DNA of 64,000 nt, taken from contig JAHIQD010000021.1 in the NCBI GenBank assembly GCA_018902795.1, forward strand, positions 62,001 through 126,000, read 5' to 3'. The number at the start of each line of letters is the position of its first letter. Positions within the stretch are counted from its first letter, which is position 1. The notes beneath the pieces are model-generated. The model was not told the origin of the DNA, did no database searches, and was given only the letters and a program-made list of their open reading frames with translations. The position numbers and the translations under genes were made by a program. The DNA is from Bacteroidota bacterium (GTDB lineage Bacteria > Bacteroidota > Bacteroidia > Flavobacteriales > Weeksellaceae). This document shows, one piece after another, positions 52,943 through 59,963 of this stretch.

Positions 52943-54253
52943 ATGCTGGATAATATTAAACTTTCCACTAAAGACCAAAGTATAATAAACCGACTTGCAG
53001 AAATGCCGGGATTTACCCCGTACCGCCACCGGAATAATAATTTCGCTGGGTTCTGCAGATACGGAAATTTGATGAGGTTCGATTTTAGGAAAAGTTTTGA
53101 TAACGGAATATTTGCAGGTTTTCATCATTTGGAAATTTCAATAAGTCCGCATTATCATTATAACAACTATCTGCACAATGGTAACGATTTTACGCCCCAA
53201 CAATGCATTAAAACGCTAAAAGAGATACTGCAATATATTGCAATAAAACCGGACGAATATGACGCCTTAAAAGTGGTTAATATTGAGTTTGGTTTAAACA
53301 TAATACCGGAAACCAATATTCAGCACCTCATCAATAATATTTTATACTATAAAAAAACGCCTTTCATAATACCGGAACCCAAAAACGAATTTTCAAAACG
53401 TACTGATAATACCAAATACAAATATTTAAAGGCATACGCCAAAGGTTTACAGTTTTCAGACAGTCCACAGTTTGGAATTAATCTAAATACTTTCCGTTTT
53501 GAAGTGAAGAGCAAAAAGAGTTTTAATATTGAAAGGTATGGTATTTATAATGTTACCGATTTACTCAAATTTGAGATTTACCAACGTTTAGGGCAGGAAC
53601 TTTTGAACGAATGGGACAACGTTTTATTAACCAACTTAACGCCTGATTTTAGCACTTTAAAACCGGAGGAAATGCAATATATCCAAAGGGCAAATAAAAC
53701 GGATTTTTGGAAAGGTTTAACCGATGCACCACGAAATAAATTCAGCAATGAGAAAAGAAAATATTATAAAATATTGAAAGGAAAAAACAATCTGCACACC
53801 CAACTAAAGGGGCAGTTTGTAGATAAGATTTTGTTTTTGTCTGAAAGTGCAAATTTACCACAGCGAACCCCGATAAAAACAACAATTCCCGTTTTTATAG
53901 AAACACCACTAAAAGAGATAAAGGGACAATATGCACCACCGGAACAATTAAACAGAGTTTGTTTAGTAACTGGTTTAGATATTTCGATGCAAAAAAAGAC
54001 CTCAAAATATTTGTGTTCCGCTGGTCTGAAATATTACAAAGAAAACGAACCGGAAACATACCAAAGACTAAAGGAAAAATTTTTGACCCGGGAAAAATGG
54101 AGTTTAGATTTTACGGAGCAGTTTTATTTCATATCGCATAATATTAGGAACACCAAAACAAACCCAAACCACAACCCCCGGAACAGCCGGAAACGGTTTG
54201 AAATAAGAAATTACCCACCTGACCACCTGCAGTTTAAATTTAATACTATATAA
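52943..54253 (+). CDS. Putative gpII-type replication initiation protein
   Basis: A 436-residue protein that resembles the gpII/X family of phage and plasmid replication initiators. Markers are the start MLDNIKLSTKDQSIINRLAEM, the segment HHLEISISPHYHYNNYLHNGNDFT (61-83), VVNIEFGLNI (111-120), the typical YLKAYAKGLQF (161-171, compare Y-D-K-G in the family) and FRFEVKSKKSF (184-194). Such proteins nick a double-strand origin and start rolling-circle replication. The catalytic tyrosine cannot be assigned with certainty. The leader carries the shared GTTCAA-CCTTAC motif. It is followed 2 bp later by the 77-aa gene. Confidence 0.68.
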   Translation: MLDNIKLSTKDQSIINRLAEMPGFTPYRHRNNNFAGFCRYGNLMRFDFRKSFDNGIFAGFHHLEISISPHYHYNNYLHNGNDFTPQQCIKTLKEILQYIAIKPDEYDALKVVNIEFGLNIIPETNIQHLINNILYYKKTPFIIPEPKNEFSKRTDNTKYKYLKAYAKGLQFSDSPQFGINLNTFRFEVKSKKSFNIERYGIYNVTDLLKFEIYQRLGQELLNEWDNVLLTNLTPDFSTLKPEEMQYIQRANKTDFWKGLTDAPRNKFSNEKRKYYKILKGKNNLHTQLKGQFVDKILFLSESANLPQRTPIKTTIPVFIETPLKEIKGQYAPPEQLNRVCLVTGLDISMQKKTSKYLCSAGLKYYKENEPETYQRLKEKFLTREKWSLDFTEQFYFISHNIRNTKTNPNHNPRNSRKRFEIRNYPPDHLQFKFNTI

Positions 54254-54255
54254 CT

Positions 54256-54489
54256 ATGCAAGACGAAAAAACCAGCGGAATCCGGGAACGGTTCCAAAGT
54301 ATCTTAAATGAAAATTTAGAGCAATTAACAAAGGATTTGCAGACGCTGGAACCAAAGGACAGAATTAAATTTTTGTTGGATATTTCCCGGTTTGTTTTAC
54401 CCACGCTAAAAAGTATTGAGAGCAAAGAAAGTCTGACCGTAGAACAGCCTTTTTTTGATATAACAACAATTTACAGAAAGAAAGATTAA
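54256..54489 (+). CDS. Small hypothetical protein, 77 aa
   Basis: The product MQDEKTSGIRERFQSILNENLEQLTKDLQTLEPKDRIKFLLDISRFVLPTLKSIE is helical and acidic. The pattern ERFQSILNENLEQLTKDLQTLEPKDRIKFLLDISRFVLPTLK is reminiscent of small proteins seen in Bacteroidota phages and plasmids, but I cannot give a function. The start lies 2 bp after the replication-initiator stop, so the two are coupled and probably work together. Confidence 0.65.
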   Translation: MQDEKTSGIRERFQSILNENLEQLTKDLQTLEPKDRIKFLLDISRFVLPTLKSIESKESLTVEQPFFDITTIYRKKD

Positions 54490-54521
54490 AAAGTAACATT
54501 CCCTAATAATTTAGGTTTGAG

Positions 54522-54529
54522 TATATTTG
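54522..54529 (+). promoter_or_regulatory. Putative -7 box of the 243-aa gene
   Basis: TATATTTG (TAnnTTTG) lies 16 bp before the ATG at 54546. A separate promoter would let this gene be expressed independently of the replication module. Confidence 0.4.
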
Positions 54530-54545
54530 AGTAAACAATAAAAAT

Positions 54546-55277
54546 ATGTTTGCAGACTTTTATAAAACAGATAAGAATAAATTAGATAAAAAATATTCTC
54601 AATATAGTTTATCGATGTGTCCACATTGTGGAATGGTTCCCAAGGAAATAAATACAAAAAAATTCAAATGCACCAACTGTAATGAGTTTGTTTTCGTAAA
54701 GAAAATTAATTACAAATATTATTTCTTGACAGAATCACAAAACAAGGAAGTTGGTGAAATGCGAAAATTTGATGCATTAAAAGAAAAATATTTTAACTTA
54801 TTAGTAAATAACGGATATGCGCAGAATCAATTAGATAACGATTTTGAAAGAAACAAAATAACTTCGATTGAACAATTAAAAGATTTTATTTGGTCGTCAT
54901 TTAATAATATGGTTACTGCAAATTCCAATGACTTTTCGGCTCAAAGTTTAATATATTTTGCGATGGCTACATATTGCGCAAATGAAAGAGATGGAAACAA
55001 TGTTTATGATTTTCAAAAACTTGCATTTGATTACCAACTTGAAGGATTTTTGAAGGGATTGAGTACTGATAATTCATTAACCTACGAAGTGATAATAATT
55101 TCTGCCCCTACGAATCCGGAATGCTACAAAGACAATTCACGTATATTGTCTGTGAATGATGCTGTAACCAAACAGATACTACCGCATAAAGTTGAGGGAA
55201 ACAAACACGGGTGTTGTTGTACTTATGGTTTTAAGGCGAAAAGAGATGGTGATGGCAATTTAATATGGAATGATTAA
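54546..55277 (+). CDS. Hypothetical protein with zinc-ribbon motif, 243 aa
   Basis: Near the N-terminus MCPHCG and KCTNCN (about residues 24-42) form a C-x2-C-x(n)-C-x2-C zinc ribbon. The middle is helical (EQLKDFIWSSFNNMV). The C-terminus has CYKDNSRILSVNDAVTKQILPHKVEGNKHGCCCTYGF: an L-P-H followed by H-x-C-C-C-x-Y, which recalls the metal-binding end of some phage-related proteins. The gene is A/T-rich and contains no CTGCAG. Function unknown; it could be cargo. Confidence 0.65.
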   Translation: MFADFYKTDKNKLDKKYSQYSLSMCPHCGMVPKEINTKKFKCTNCNEFVFVKKINYKYYFLTESQNKEVGEMRKFDALKEKYFNLLVNNGYAQNQLDNDFERNKITSIEQLKDFIWSSFNNMVTANSNDFSAQSLIYFAMATYCANERDGNNVYDFQKLAFDYQLEGFLKGLSTDNSLTYEVIIISAPTNPECYKDNSRILSVNDAVTKQILPHKVEGNKHGCCCTYGFKAKRDGDGNLIWND

Positions 55278-55297
55278 TGATTTTTTAGAAAGTAAAT

Positions 55298-55897
55298 ATG
55301 GGACGATGGGGAAACTATCCAACAACGGTAAACGATTTACGGAGTTTTGATATTTCGTTTTTACGCAAACACGAATATATAAAAACCGACCAATTTAAAA
55401 CGGGTTCCATTATTTGGACGTCCGGAAACGGAACAAAAAACAGTATTAGTATTAAAACCGTAATAGGGGACACCAACGGAAGTTTAACTGTAGATTATAC
55501 GTTCAATAGTACCGAAAAGATAAATTATGAAATTCAACTGATAACACGCCCCTCAAATTTGGGAACGGGTTTATTATGGTTTTTCGTTTGCCCCTTTACC
55601 GGGAAAGTCTGCAGAAAACTGCACCTTATAAACGGCTATTTTAAACACCGTTCCGCCTTACCGGGGTTAATGTATCAAAACCAAATAGAATCCAAAAAAT
55701 GGAGGGAGTGGAATAAGATTTTCGCAAAGGATTTTAACGATGAGGTTTATACAGAATTATTCAGTAAGAATTTTAAAAGATATTATAACGGTAAGATGAC
55801 AAAACGTTTTGCCCGAATCAGTAAGAAACTGCAGGAAATAGAAAATAATTTTAATCCTGATGAGTATCTGAAAGTATTTAAGAGTTTTAAAAATTAA
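55298..55897 (+). CDS. Hypothetical protein, 199 aa
   Basis: The protein MGRWGNYPTTVNDLRSFDISFLRKHEYIKTDQFKTG has an N-terminal domain followed by a beta-rich core. GTGLLWFFVCPFTGKVCRKLHLINGYFKHRSALPGLMY holds a C-P-x4-V-C-R-K-L motif typical of a group of hypothetical proteins with a W-F-x-C-P...C-R pattern, possibly metal-binding. The C-terminal third is a basic helix. It carries two CTGCAG sites like the backbone genes. It lies 20 bp after the 243-aa gene. Function unknown. Confidence 0.65.
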   Translation: MGRWGNYPTTVNDLRSFDISFLRKHEYIKTDQFKTGSIIWTSGNGTKNSISIKTVIGDTNGSLTVDYTFNSTEKINYEIQLITRPSNLGTGLLWFFVCPFTGKVCRKLHLINGYFKHRSALPGLMYQNQIESKKWREWNKIFAKDFNDEVYTELFSKNFKRYYNGKMTKRFARISKKLQEIENNFNPDEYLKVFKSFKN

Positions 55898-55899
55898 CT

Positions 55900-55925
55900 G
55901 GGAGCCGTTCCCGGTTTTTATTTTT
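55900..55925 (+). repeat. Left direct repeat flanking the 160-aa gene
   Basis: GGGAGCCGTTCCC followed by GGTTTTTATTTTT. The hairpin GGGA-GCCGT-TCCC and the T run could also act as a weak terminator for the 199-aa gene. A near copy stands at 56454-56478. Confidence 0.6.
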
Positions 55926-56406
55926 ACTTTCCGAATAATTTATCTATCTGTTTTTCTTTCATTGACCCGGTACTTTTAATGGCTCTTTCCCCCTTATCCA
56001 ATAGGATGTTAGCCTTTTCAAATTGCATTAATGCGTAATAAGTCCCTAATGCCTTACCAAATTCAATAACTATTTTTCCTTCCGGAAATTGTAGGGTCAA
56101 AGTTTCTACTTTTTTACCCGCAAAATGGTCTTTGAATATTTGGTACATTTTATCCAATGTATCAGGTTCGGTCGAAAATTCAAAGTCATAATAAGTTAAA
56201 TCTATATTGCCACCTGCGAGAGTAAATTGGTTTTGAAAATCTCTATATTCTATTTTTGCCTTCGACTTATCTTTTTTCTGATACAAAATTGTATGTGCAT
56301 AGGCATTCCCAATTTTTTCCCAATTTTCGGAACTATCTGAAACGGTAAATTGACCAAATGCAATACCTGATATTATTAAGGCAAAAAGTAAAAGTAAATT
56401 TTTCAT
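55924..56406 (-). CDS. Exported hypothetical protein, 160 aa
   Basis: This is the only leftward gene of the island. The protein starts MKNLLLLFALIISGIAFGQFT, a clear signal peptide with a cut after about residue 19, so the mature part should be periplasmic or at the surface. The rest (NWEKIGNAYAHTILYQKKDKSKAKIEYRDF, KIVIEFGKALGTYYALMQFEKANILLDKG) resembles no family I know. It lies between two near-identical 25-bp direct repeats and ends in the first one, which suggests it was inserted as a unit. Probably cargo. Confidence 0.65.
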   Translation of the reverse strand: MKNLLLLFALIISGIAFGQFTVSDSSENWEKIGNAYAHTILYQKKDKSKAKIEYRDFQNQFTLAGGNIDLTYYDFEFSTEPDTLDKMYQIFKDHFAGKKVETLTLQFPEGKIVIEFGKALGTYYALMQFEKANILLDKGERAIKSTGSMKEKQIDKLFGK

Positions 56407-56453
56407 ATTTATTGTGTTTTTTGATTTCTGTAAAATTACTGATTATTTTAAGT

Positions 56454-56478
56454 GGGAGCTGTTCCCGATTTTTTTTTG
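56454..56478 (+). repeat. Right direct repeat flanking the 160-aa gene
   Basis: GGGAGCTGTTCCC followed by GATTTTTTTTT. It differs in about three positions from 55900-55925 and has the same orientation. Together the copies enclose the 160-aa gene and its upstream region. Confidence 0.6.
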
Positions 56479-56528
56479 GAGTTTTTCGGAACCCGTAAAA
56501 GGGCAGAAAAATGTTAAATTTTAAAGAT

Positions 56529-56550
56529 GTTTGCTAAATGTTTGCTAAAC
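56529..56550 (+). repeat. 11-bp repeats GTTTGCTAAAT, right arm, two copies
   Basis: Copies at 56529-56539 and 56540-56550 (the last ends AAC) repeat the unit seen at 48489-48520. They lie 43 bp inside the right core. They would be the second arm of integrase sites. Confidence 0.8.
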
Positions 56551-56555
56551 AAAAC

Positions 56556-56581
56556 AAAAACCGCCTGATTTACAGACGGTT
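56556..56581 (-). terminator. Terminator of ssrA
   Basis: Read on the minus strand, AACCGTCTG pairs with CAGGCGGTT around TAAAT, and TTTGTTTTG follows. It stands 14 bp after the tmRNA 3' end. It belongs to the island side of the junction. Confidence 0.75.
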
Positions 56582-56592
56582 ACAGGTTTATT

Positions 56593-56608
56593 TGTGGAGT
56601 TGGAGGGA
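56593..56608. repeat. Right core repeat (putative attR) at the ssrA 3' end
   Basis: This 16-bp copy of TGTGGAGTTGGAGGGA covers the 3' strand of the acceptor stem and part of the T arm of the tmRNA. It is identical to 48335-48350. Confidence 0.85.
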
Positions 56609-56989
56609 TTCGAACCCTCGTCCAAACAAGCAACACATAAGATTTCTACATGCTTATTTTACTATTGGTTTTCGACTGAAAGCAGAGAGTAAACACCCAA
56701 CTTTCAGCTTATCTTCTAAGGTTTTCGAGTTTTGGCCGAAGTTTCCAAAACCTTATTTCCGCATTGCTATACCCCAGAATCAGACGTCGCGAAACAGAAC
56801 TTCTGTGGGATATCTTGCCTCCTTACTGTCTTCAGGAGAGCGCTTATCTTACTATGATTCAGATTAAGCAGCAAGAGCAAACTCTTGGTCGCCAGTTAAA
56901 ATTGTGTAGCAAGGGATTAAAGAGATCGCACTACGGTTCTCTGCATGCTTACTTACCCATTGATCTTGCTGTCGAAACCAGTCAACCCC
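56595..56989 (-). ncRNA. ssrA: Transfer-messenger RNA (tmRNA)
   Basis: On the minus strand the RNA starts GGGGTTGACTGGTTTCGACA and ends GGGTTCGAATCCCTCC plus AACTCCA. The first seven bases pair with CAACTCC near the 3' end (one G-U), giving the tRNA-like acceptor stem. The CCA is not fully encoded. The tag frame reads GDQEFALAA then TAA (codons at 56893-56867, stop at 56866-56864); Gly is the likely resume codon. Length is 395 nt, normal for the family. It rescues stalled ribosomes with SmpB. The final 15 nt come from the island side of the junction. A TACCTTTG box at 57007-57014 may be the -7 element. Confidence 0.93.
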
Positions 56990-57006
56990 ATGTTTTTGTA
57001 AGACAG

Positions 57007-57014
57007 CAAAGGTA
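57007..57014 (-). promoter_or_regulatory. Putative -7 box of ssrA
   Basis: The minus strand reads TACCTTTG (TAnnTTTG), 18 bp from the mature 5' end of the tmRNA. TTTG lies 15 nt further upstream, shorter than the usual spacing. The mature 5' end would need RNase P trimming. Confidence 0.45.
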
Positions 57015-57139
57015 ATGAAAATATTATTCCAAATTATATGATATGTCATCTTGTGAACATCTTTTTATCAAGAAGCTGAATCAGGGCGTGTCCTTCACTC
57101 GGTCACTCCGGCTTGCGCCTCCGTTCCCTCATTCCGGCC

Positions 57140-57212
57140 GGGCTTTCCGCTATATCTTTATTATCGGCGGCGGCTTCGCCGCCGCCGATAATAAAGATAT
57201 AGCGGAAAGCCC
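57140..57212. repeat. Perfect 35-bp inverted repeat with 3-nt loop
   Basis: The arms 57140-57174 and 57178-57212 are fully complementary around TTC at 57175-57177. The inner part is CGGCGGCGGC/GCCGCCGCCG, the outer part GGGCTTTCCGC and its complement. The left neighbour (57084-57139) is unusually G+C-rich for this genome. It lies in the gap 56990-57375 between ssrA and the next gene. It resembles a dispersed palindromic element. The gap holds nothing else apart from the ssrA promoter. Confidence 0.85.
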
Positions 57213-57375
57213 TCACGCAGAAACCCGTTGCTTCAGAAAACATTTAACAAAAATGAAATTCCCGAATTCTTAAAATATCATAAAAGCCCTTAAATACGGT
57301 TAAATTTTATAGCGGAGATATTGACAATCTGTAATCGGGAGTTATAAGCTCCTATATTTATGGCAAAGATTAAGA

Positions 57376-58206
57376 ATGAAAATAAAACTACTTACGCTGT
57401 TCCTAATAATGATTTCCGTATCGGTATTTTCTCAGGAATATATTTTCGGGAAAGTGTCAACCGAGTCGGGAACCGAATTGCCAAGTGCGGTCATTATCAA
57501 TATGAGAACTGATGAAAAAATCCTTAGTGATAAAGACGGCAATTTCATGATCGCTGCAAAAACCGGAGACGAAATCAGGTTCATCAAAAACACTTACGAA
57601 AGAAAAATCCAGAGGATCACCACTGAAAATTTCTCCCGACCGCTCAATATTTCCCTGGAAAAATCACCTTACCTGATTGAGGAAATTGAACTGGCTTTCA
57701 ACCCGACCGGAAACCTGAAAAAAGATGTAAAATCTTTAGACCCTCCAAAAAGAGTGGTGGCACTTAATTCCTCAATGGATTCTTATATGAGAACTTCACC
57801 AACTGAACCTTCTCCAAAACTTATCACTCCTTCTGCTTTTGGACCAAGAGATTTTAATGCCGGACAAGTGGATGTTGTGAAAGCGGTGTCTGCGCTTGTA
57901 GGCCTCGTGAGTAAAGCCAGCAGTTCTCCACTTACCAAAGCCAATTATGCGGAAACCCAGGATTTTTTCAGAAAGATCAAAACCACGATGGATTTAAGTT
58001 TTTATACCAGTCAGGGCTGGGACGAGGAGGAAATCGATAGGTTTCTCATCTATGCAGACGATGTATATTCTTTGGCAAAAAAGTACAGGAAAAATTTTAA
58101 TGTCAATGCCATCAATACTGACATGAAAATGGCGTACAGAGAATATGTAAAGACCAGAAAAATCAGGCCGTCCTCCACTCCTGAGATATTTAAGAATAAG
58201 AGTTAA
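57376..58206 (+). CDS. Exported carboxypeptidase-regulatory-like domain protein
   Basis: A 276-residue protein with signal peptide MKIKLLTLFLIMISVSVFSQ. Residues about 21-100 form the carboxypeptidase-regulatory-like beta sandwich: EYIFGKVSTESGTELPSAVIINMRTDEKILSDKDGNFMIAAKTGDEIRF. This is the same kind of module that precedes many TonB-dependent receptors. The remainder is helical, with a long stretch of polar residues and no known domain. It should lie in the periplasm or on the outer membrane. It stands alone, with 101 bp to the next gene on the same strand. Confidence 0.8.
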   Translation: MKIKLLTLFLIMISVSVFSQEYIFGKVSTESGTELPSAVIINMRTDEKILSDKDGNFMIAAKTGDEIRFIKNTYERKIQRITTENFSRPLNISLEKSPYLIEEIELAFNPTGNLKKDVKSLDPPKRVVALNSSMDSYMRTSPTEPSPKLITPSAFGPRDFNAGQVDVVKAVSALVGLVSKASSSPLTKANYAETQDFFRKIKTTMDLSFYTSQGWDEEEIDRFLIYADDVYSLAKKYRKNFNVNAINTDMKMAYREYVKTRKIRPSSTPEIFKNKS

Positions 58207-58307
58207 GCAGCGTCAATAAGTGTTAAAGAAATCTTAAAATTTGGAATGAGATTTGATGCTTCATATTCATCGGTCAGTTTTATTATTCAGAAACACCAAA
58301 CATTTTT

Positions 58308-59039
58308 ATGAACAGAAATATTATTGCCATCGCCATCGCTTCACTGGGTTTCATTATCGGACTCGGCCTTTTGGGAAGCGCCATTAAAAACCGGAACAGA
58401 TCCGACAATACCATTTCCGTCACCGGACTGGGAAGTAAAAAATTCACTTCGGACCTTATCGCCTGGAGCGGAAATTTTTCGCGCAACAGTTTCGAACTGA
58501 AAGCTGCCTATGATGCACTGGCCAACGACAAGAAAGTAATAGAGAATTATCTCGTTTCAAAAGGAATTCCGAAGAATGAAATGGTTTTTTCTGCGGTAGA
58601 TATTCAGAAGCAGTTTAATTATTCTACGGATGCCAGCGGAAGAAGTCAGCAGAGTTTTGCAGGGTACCAGCTTTCCCAAAAAGTGTCCATCGACAGTAAA
58701 GATGTGGCAAAAATAGAAAACCTTTCCAGAAATATTACGGAGATTATCAATTTGGGAATTGAATTTACGTCTTCACCACCCAATTATTTTTACACCAAAC
58801 TTGCGGACGTCAAACAGCAGATGATTGCTGATGCGACAAAAGACGCCAAACAGCGGGCAGAAAAAATTGCTGAAAATGCTGGAAGTTCACTCGGAAATCT
58901 GAAGAAAGCCACAATGGGTGTCACTCAGATTACGGAGCCTAACTCTACCGAAGAATATTCGTACGGCGGAACTTTCAATACTTCATCCAAAGAAAAGGAA
59001 GCAAGCATCACGATCAAACTGGAGTACGAAGTTGATTAA
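58308..59039 (+). CDS. SIMPL domain-containing protein
   Basis: The 243-residue protein has an N-terminal hydrophobic anchor (IIAIAIASLGFIIGLGLLG, about 4-22) followed by SDNTISVTGLGSKKFTSDLIAWSG, the usual start of a SIMPL (DUF541) domain. The segments KGIPKNEMVFSAVDIQKQFNY and ATKDAKQRAEKIAENAGSSLGNLKKATMGVTQI are the conserved C-terminal features. Such proteins are periplasmic or membrane anchored; in other bacteria some members affect stress resistance. No specific function can be read here. The gene is convergent with the GNAT gene, 28 bp away. Confidence 0.88.
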   Translation: MNRNIIAIAIASLGFIIGLGLLGSAIKNRNRSDNTISVTGLGSKKFTSDLIAWSGNFSRNSFELKAAYDALANDKKVIENYLVSKGIPKNEMVFSAVDIQKQFNYSTDASGRSQQSFAGYQLSQKVSIDSKDVAKIENLSRNITEIINLGIEFTSSPPNYFYTKLADVKQQMIADATKDAKQRAEKIAENAGSSLGNLKKATMGVTQITEPNSTEEYSYGGTFNTSSKEKEASITIKLEYEVD

Positions 59040-59067
59040 AAACCCCCAATTTTCTATTAGTGACTTC

Positions 59068-59583
59068 TCAGAATTTATAAACGATATCATAAATCTCCTC
59101 CTTGATCCAGTCGGTTTTTTCCGGCTGCCAGTTGGCGAGAAGCCATAAATTTAATGGATTTTTTCCTTCGCCGTAGCTCGGCTGAATATAGGTTTCGTCG
59201 ATCACGGCGAAACCGTTTCTTTCGTAAAAGCCGATTCTTCTTTGCGCCGTTTCGTCCAGCGTTGCAGGTTCTGCTTCCAGAACGATGTGGGAGTAGTTTT
59301 TAAATAAATGACCGATGATTTCCGAGCCGTATTTCAAACTCCGGAATTCTGAGAATATTTCGAAATGCTCGACAAAAATGAAATTTGTAAGTTCCCAGGT
59401 GATGAGATATCCTATATTTTTGAAATCTTCCAGAACGGTAAAAACCTTTGCTTGCGGATTTGAAAATAAAGCACGGAACTGTTTTTCGCAGCGCCTTTCC
59501 TCTTCAGGAAAAGTTTCGCAATATGAGGTGTAAATCTGCTGAGATCTGAAATCGTCATAAGAAGGTATCTGTAAATATTCCAT
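59068..59583 (-). CDS. GNAT-family N-acetyltransferase
   Basis: The start is the ATG at 59583 (MEYLQIPSYDDFRS, 171 residues). The frame continues upstream to 59622, but without a better start. NIGYLITWELTNFIFVEHFEIFSEFRSLKYGSEIIGHLFKNY has the beta strand and the pattern R-x-x-x-x-G-S that corresponds to the acetyl-CoA pyrophosphate loop (usually Q/R-x-x-G-x-G/A). VLEAEPATLDETAQRRIGFYERNGFAV is the typical final part of the fold. It moves an acetyl group from acetyl-CoA to an unknown amine. It lies between a convergent SIMPL gene and a PspC-like gene 81 bp upstream. Confidence 0.85.
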   Translation of the reverse strand: MEYLQIPSYDDFRSQQIYTSYCETFPEEERRCEKQFRALFSNPQAKVFTVLEDFKNIGYLITWELTNFIFVEHFEIFSEFRSLKYGSEIIGHLFKNYSHIVLEAEPATLDETAQRRIGFYERNGFAVIDETYIQPSYGEGKNPLNLWLLANWQPEKTDWIKEEIYDIVYKF

Positions 59584-59663
59584 AAAAAAACACAATTGAT
59601 CGTATTGAAGTGCAGAATACAACTTCTACGCCGTAAAAAACGGATTTAGAATTTTGTCTTTAA

Positions 59664-59885
59664 TTAGAGATCAAAAACACTGGGACGTCTGGTAACAAAC
59701 ATATCCTTGATCCAAAGCGTAAATGCAAGCCCAAGATAAATCAGAAAGAATACGCCGGCCGTCGCAAAAGTAGAGTAGATGAAAAACACCCGGAGTTTAG
59801 AAACGGGAATTCCAAGTTTTGCGCCCATTCTTGTGAGGACACCAAACCATTGTCTTTCCATTTTATGTCTTAGATTCGCCAGCAT
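59664..59885 (-). CDS. PspC-domain-like small membrane protein
   Basis: A 73-residue protein, MLANLRHKMERQWFGVLTRMGAKLGIPVSKLRVFFIYSTFATAGVFFLIYLGLAFTLW. The segment GVLTRMGAKLGIPVSKLRVFFIYSTFATAG and the hydrophobic helix that follows are the PspC pattern, reduced to one module. PspC-type proteins take part in membrane stress responses; this short version is widespread in Bacteroidota with no tested role that I know. It lies 78 bp downstream of the large methyltransferase on the same strand. Confidence 0.78.
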   Translation of the reverse strand: MLANLRHKMERQWFGVLTRMGAKLGIPVSKLRVFFIYSTFATAGVFFLIYLGLAFTLWIKDMFVTRRPSVFDL

Positions 59886-59963
59886 TTTTCGGGTTTAATT
59901 TGTCTTCAAAGGTAATTAATTTTTAATTAAAGGTCGGAGGCTGCCCACTGTTTGATATCATCT

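Larger units (their letters stand above)
48335..56608 (+). mobile_element. Integrative element of about 8.3 kb inserted at the 3' end of ssrA
   Basis: The element is bounded by 16-bp direct repeats and holds an integrase, a 711-aa unknown gene, an excisionase-like gene, a putative gpII-type replication initiator and five further genes. The element's right end supplies the present 3' end of ssrA plus a terminator, so the tmRNA stays functional. No conjugation or capsid genes are recognisable, so it may be a plasmid-like or satellite element that is mobilised by helpers. The 711-aa, 243-aa and 160-aa genes look like cargo because their base composition differs from that of the rest. Confidence 0.82.

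Noticed and set aside
56538..57049. Open frames of 109, 83 and 61 codons
   Set aside because: They lie across or opposite the tmRNA gene. One of them ends in the tag peptide itself, so they are by-products of ssrA.
57043..57273. 76-codon frame spanning the big palindrome
   Set aside because: It owes its length to the inverted repeat and G+C-rich flank; no ribosome site or protein-like pattern is present.
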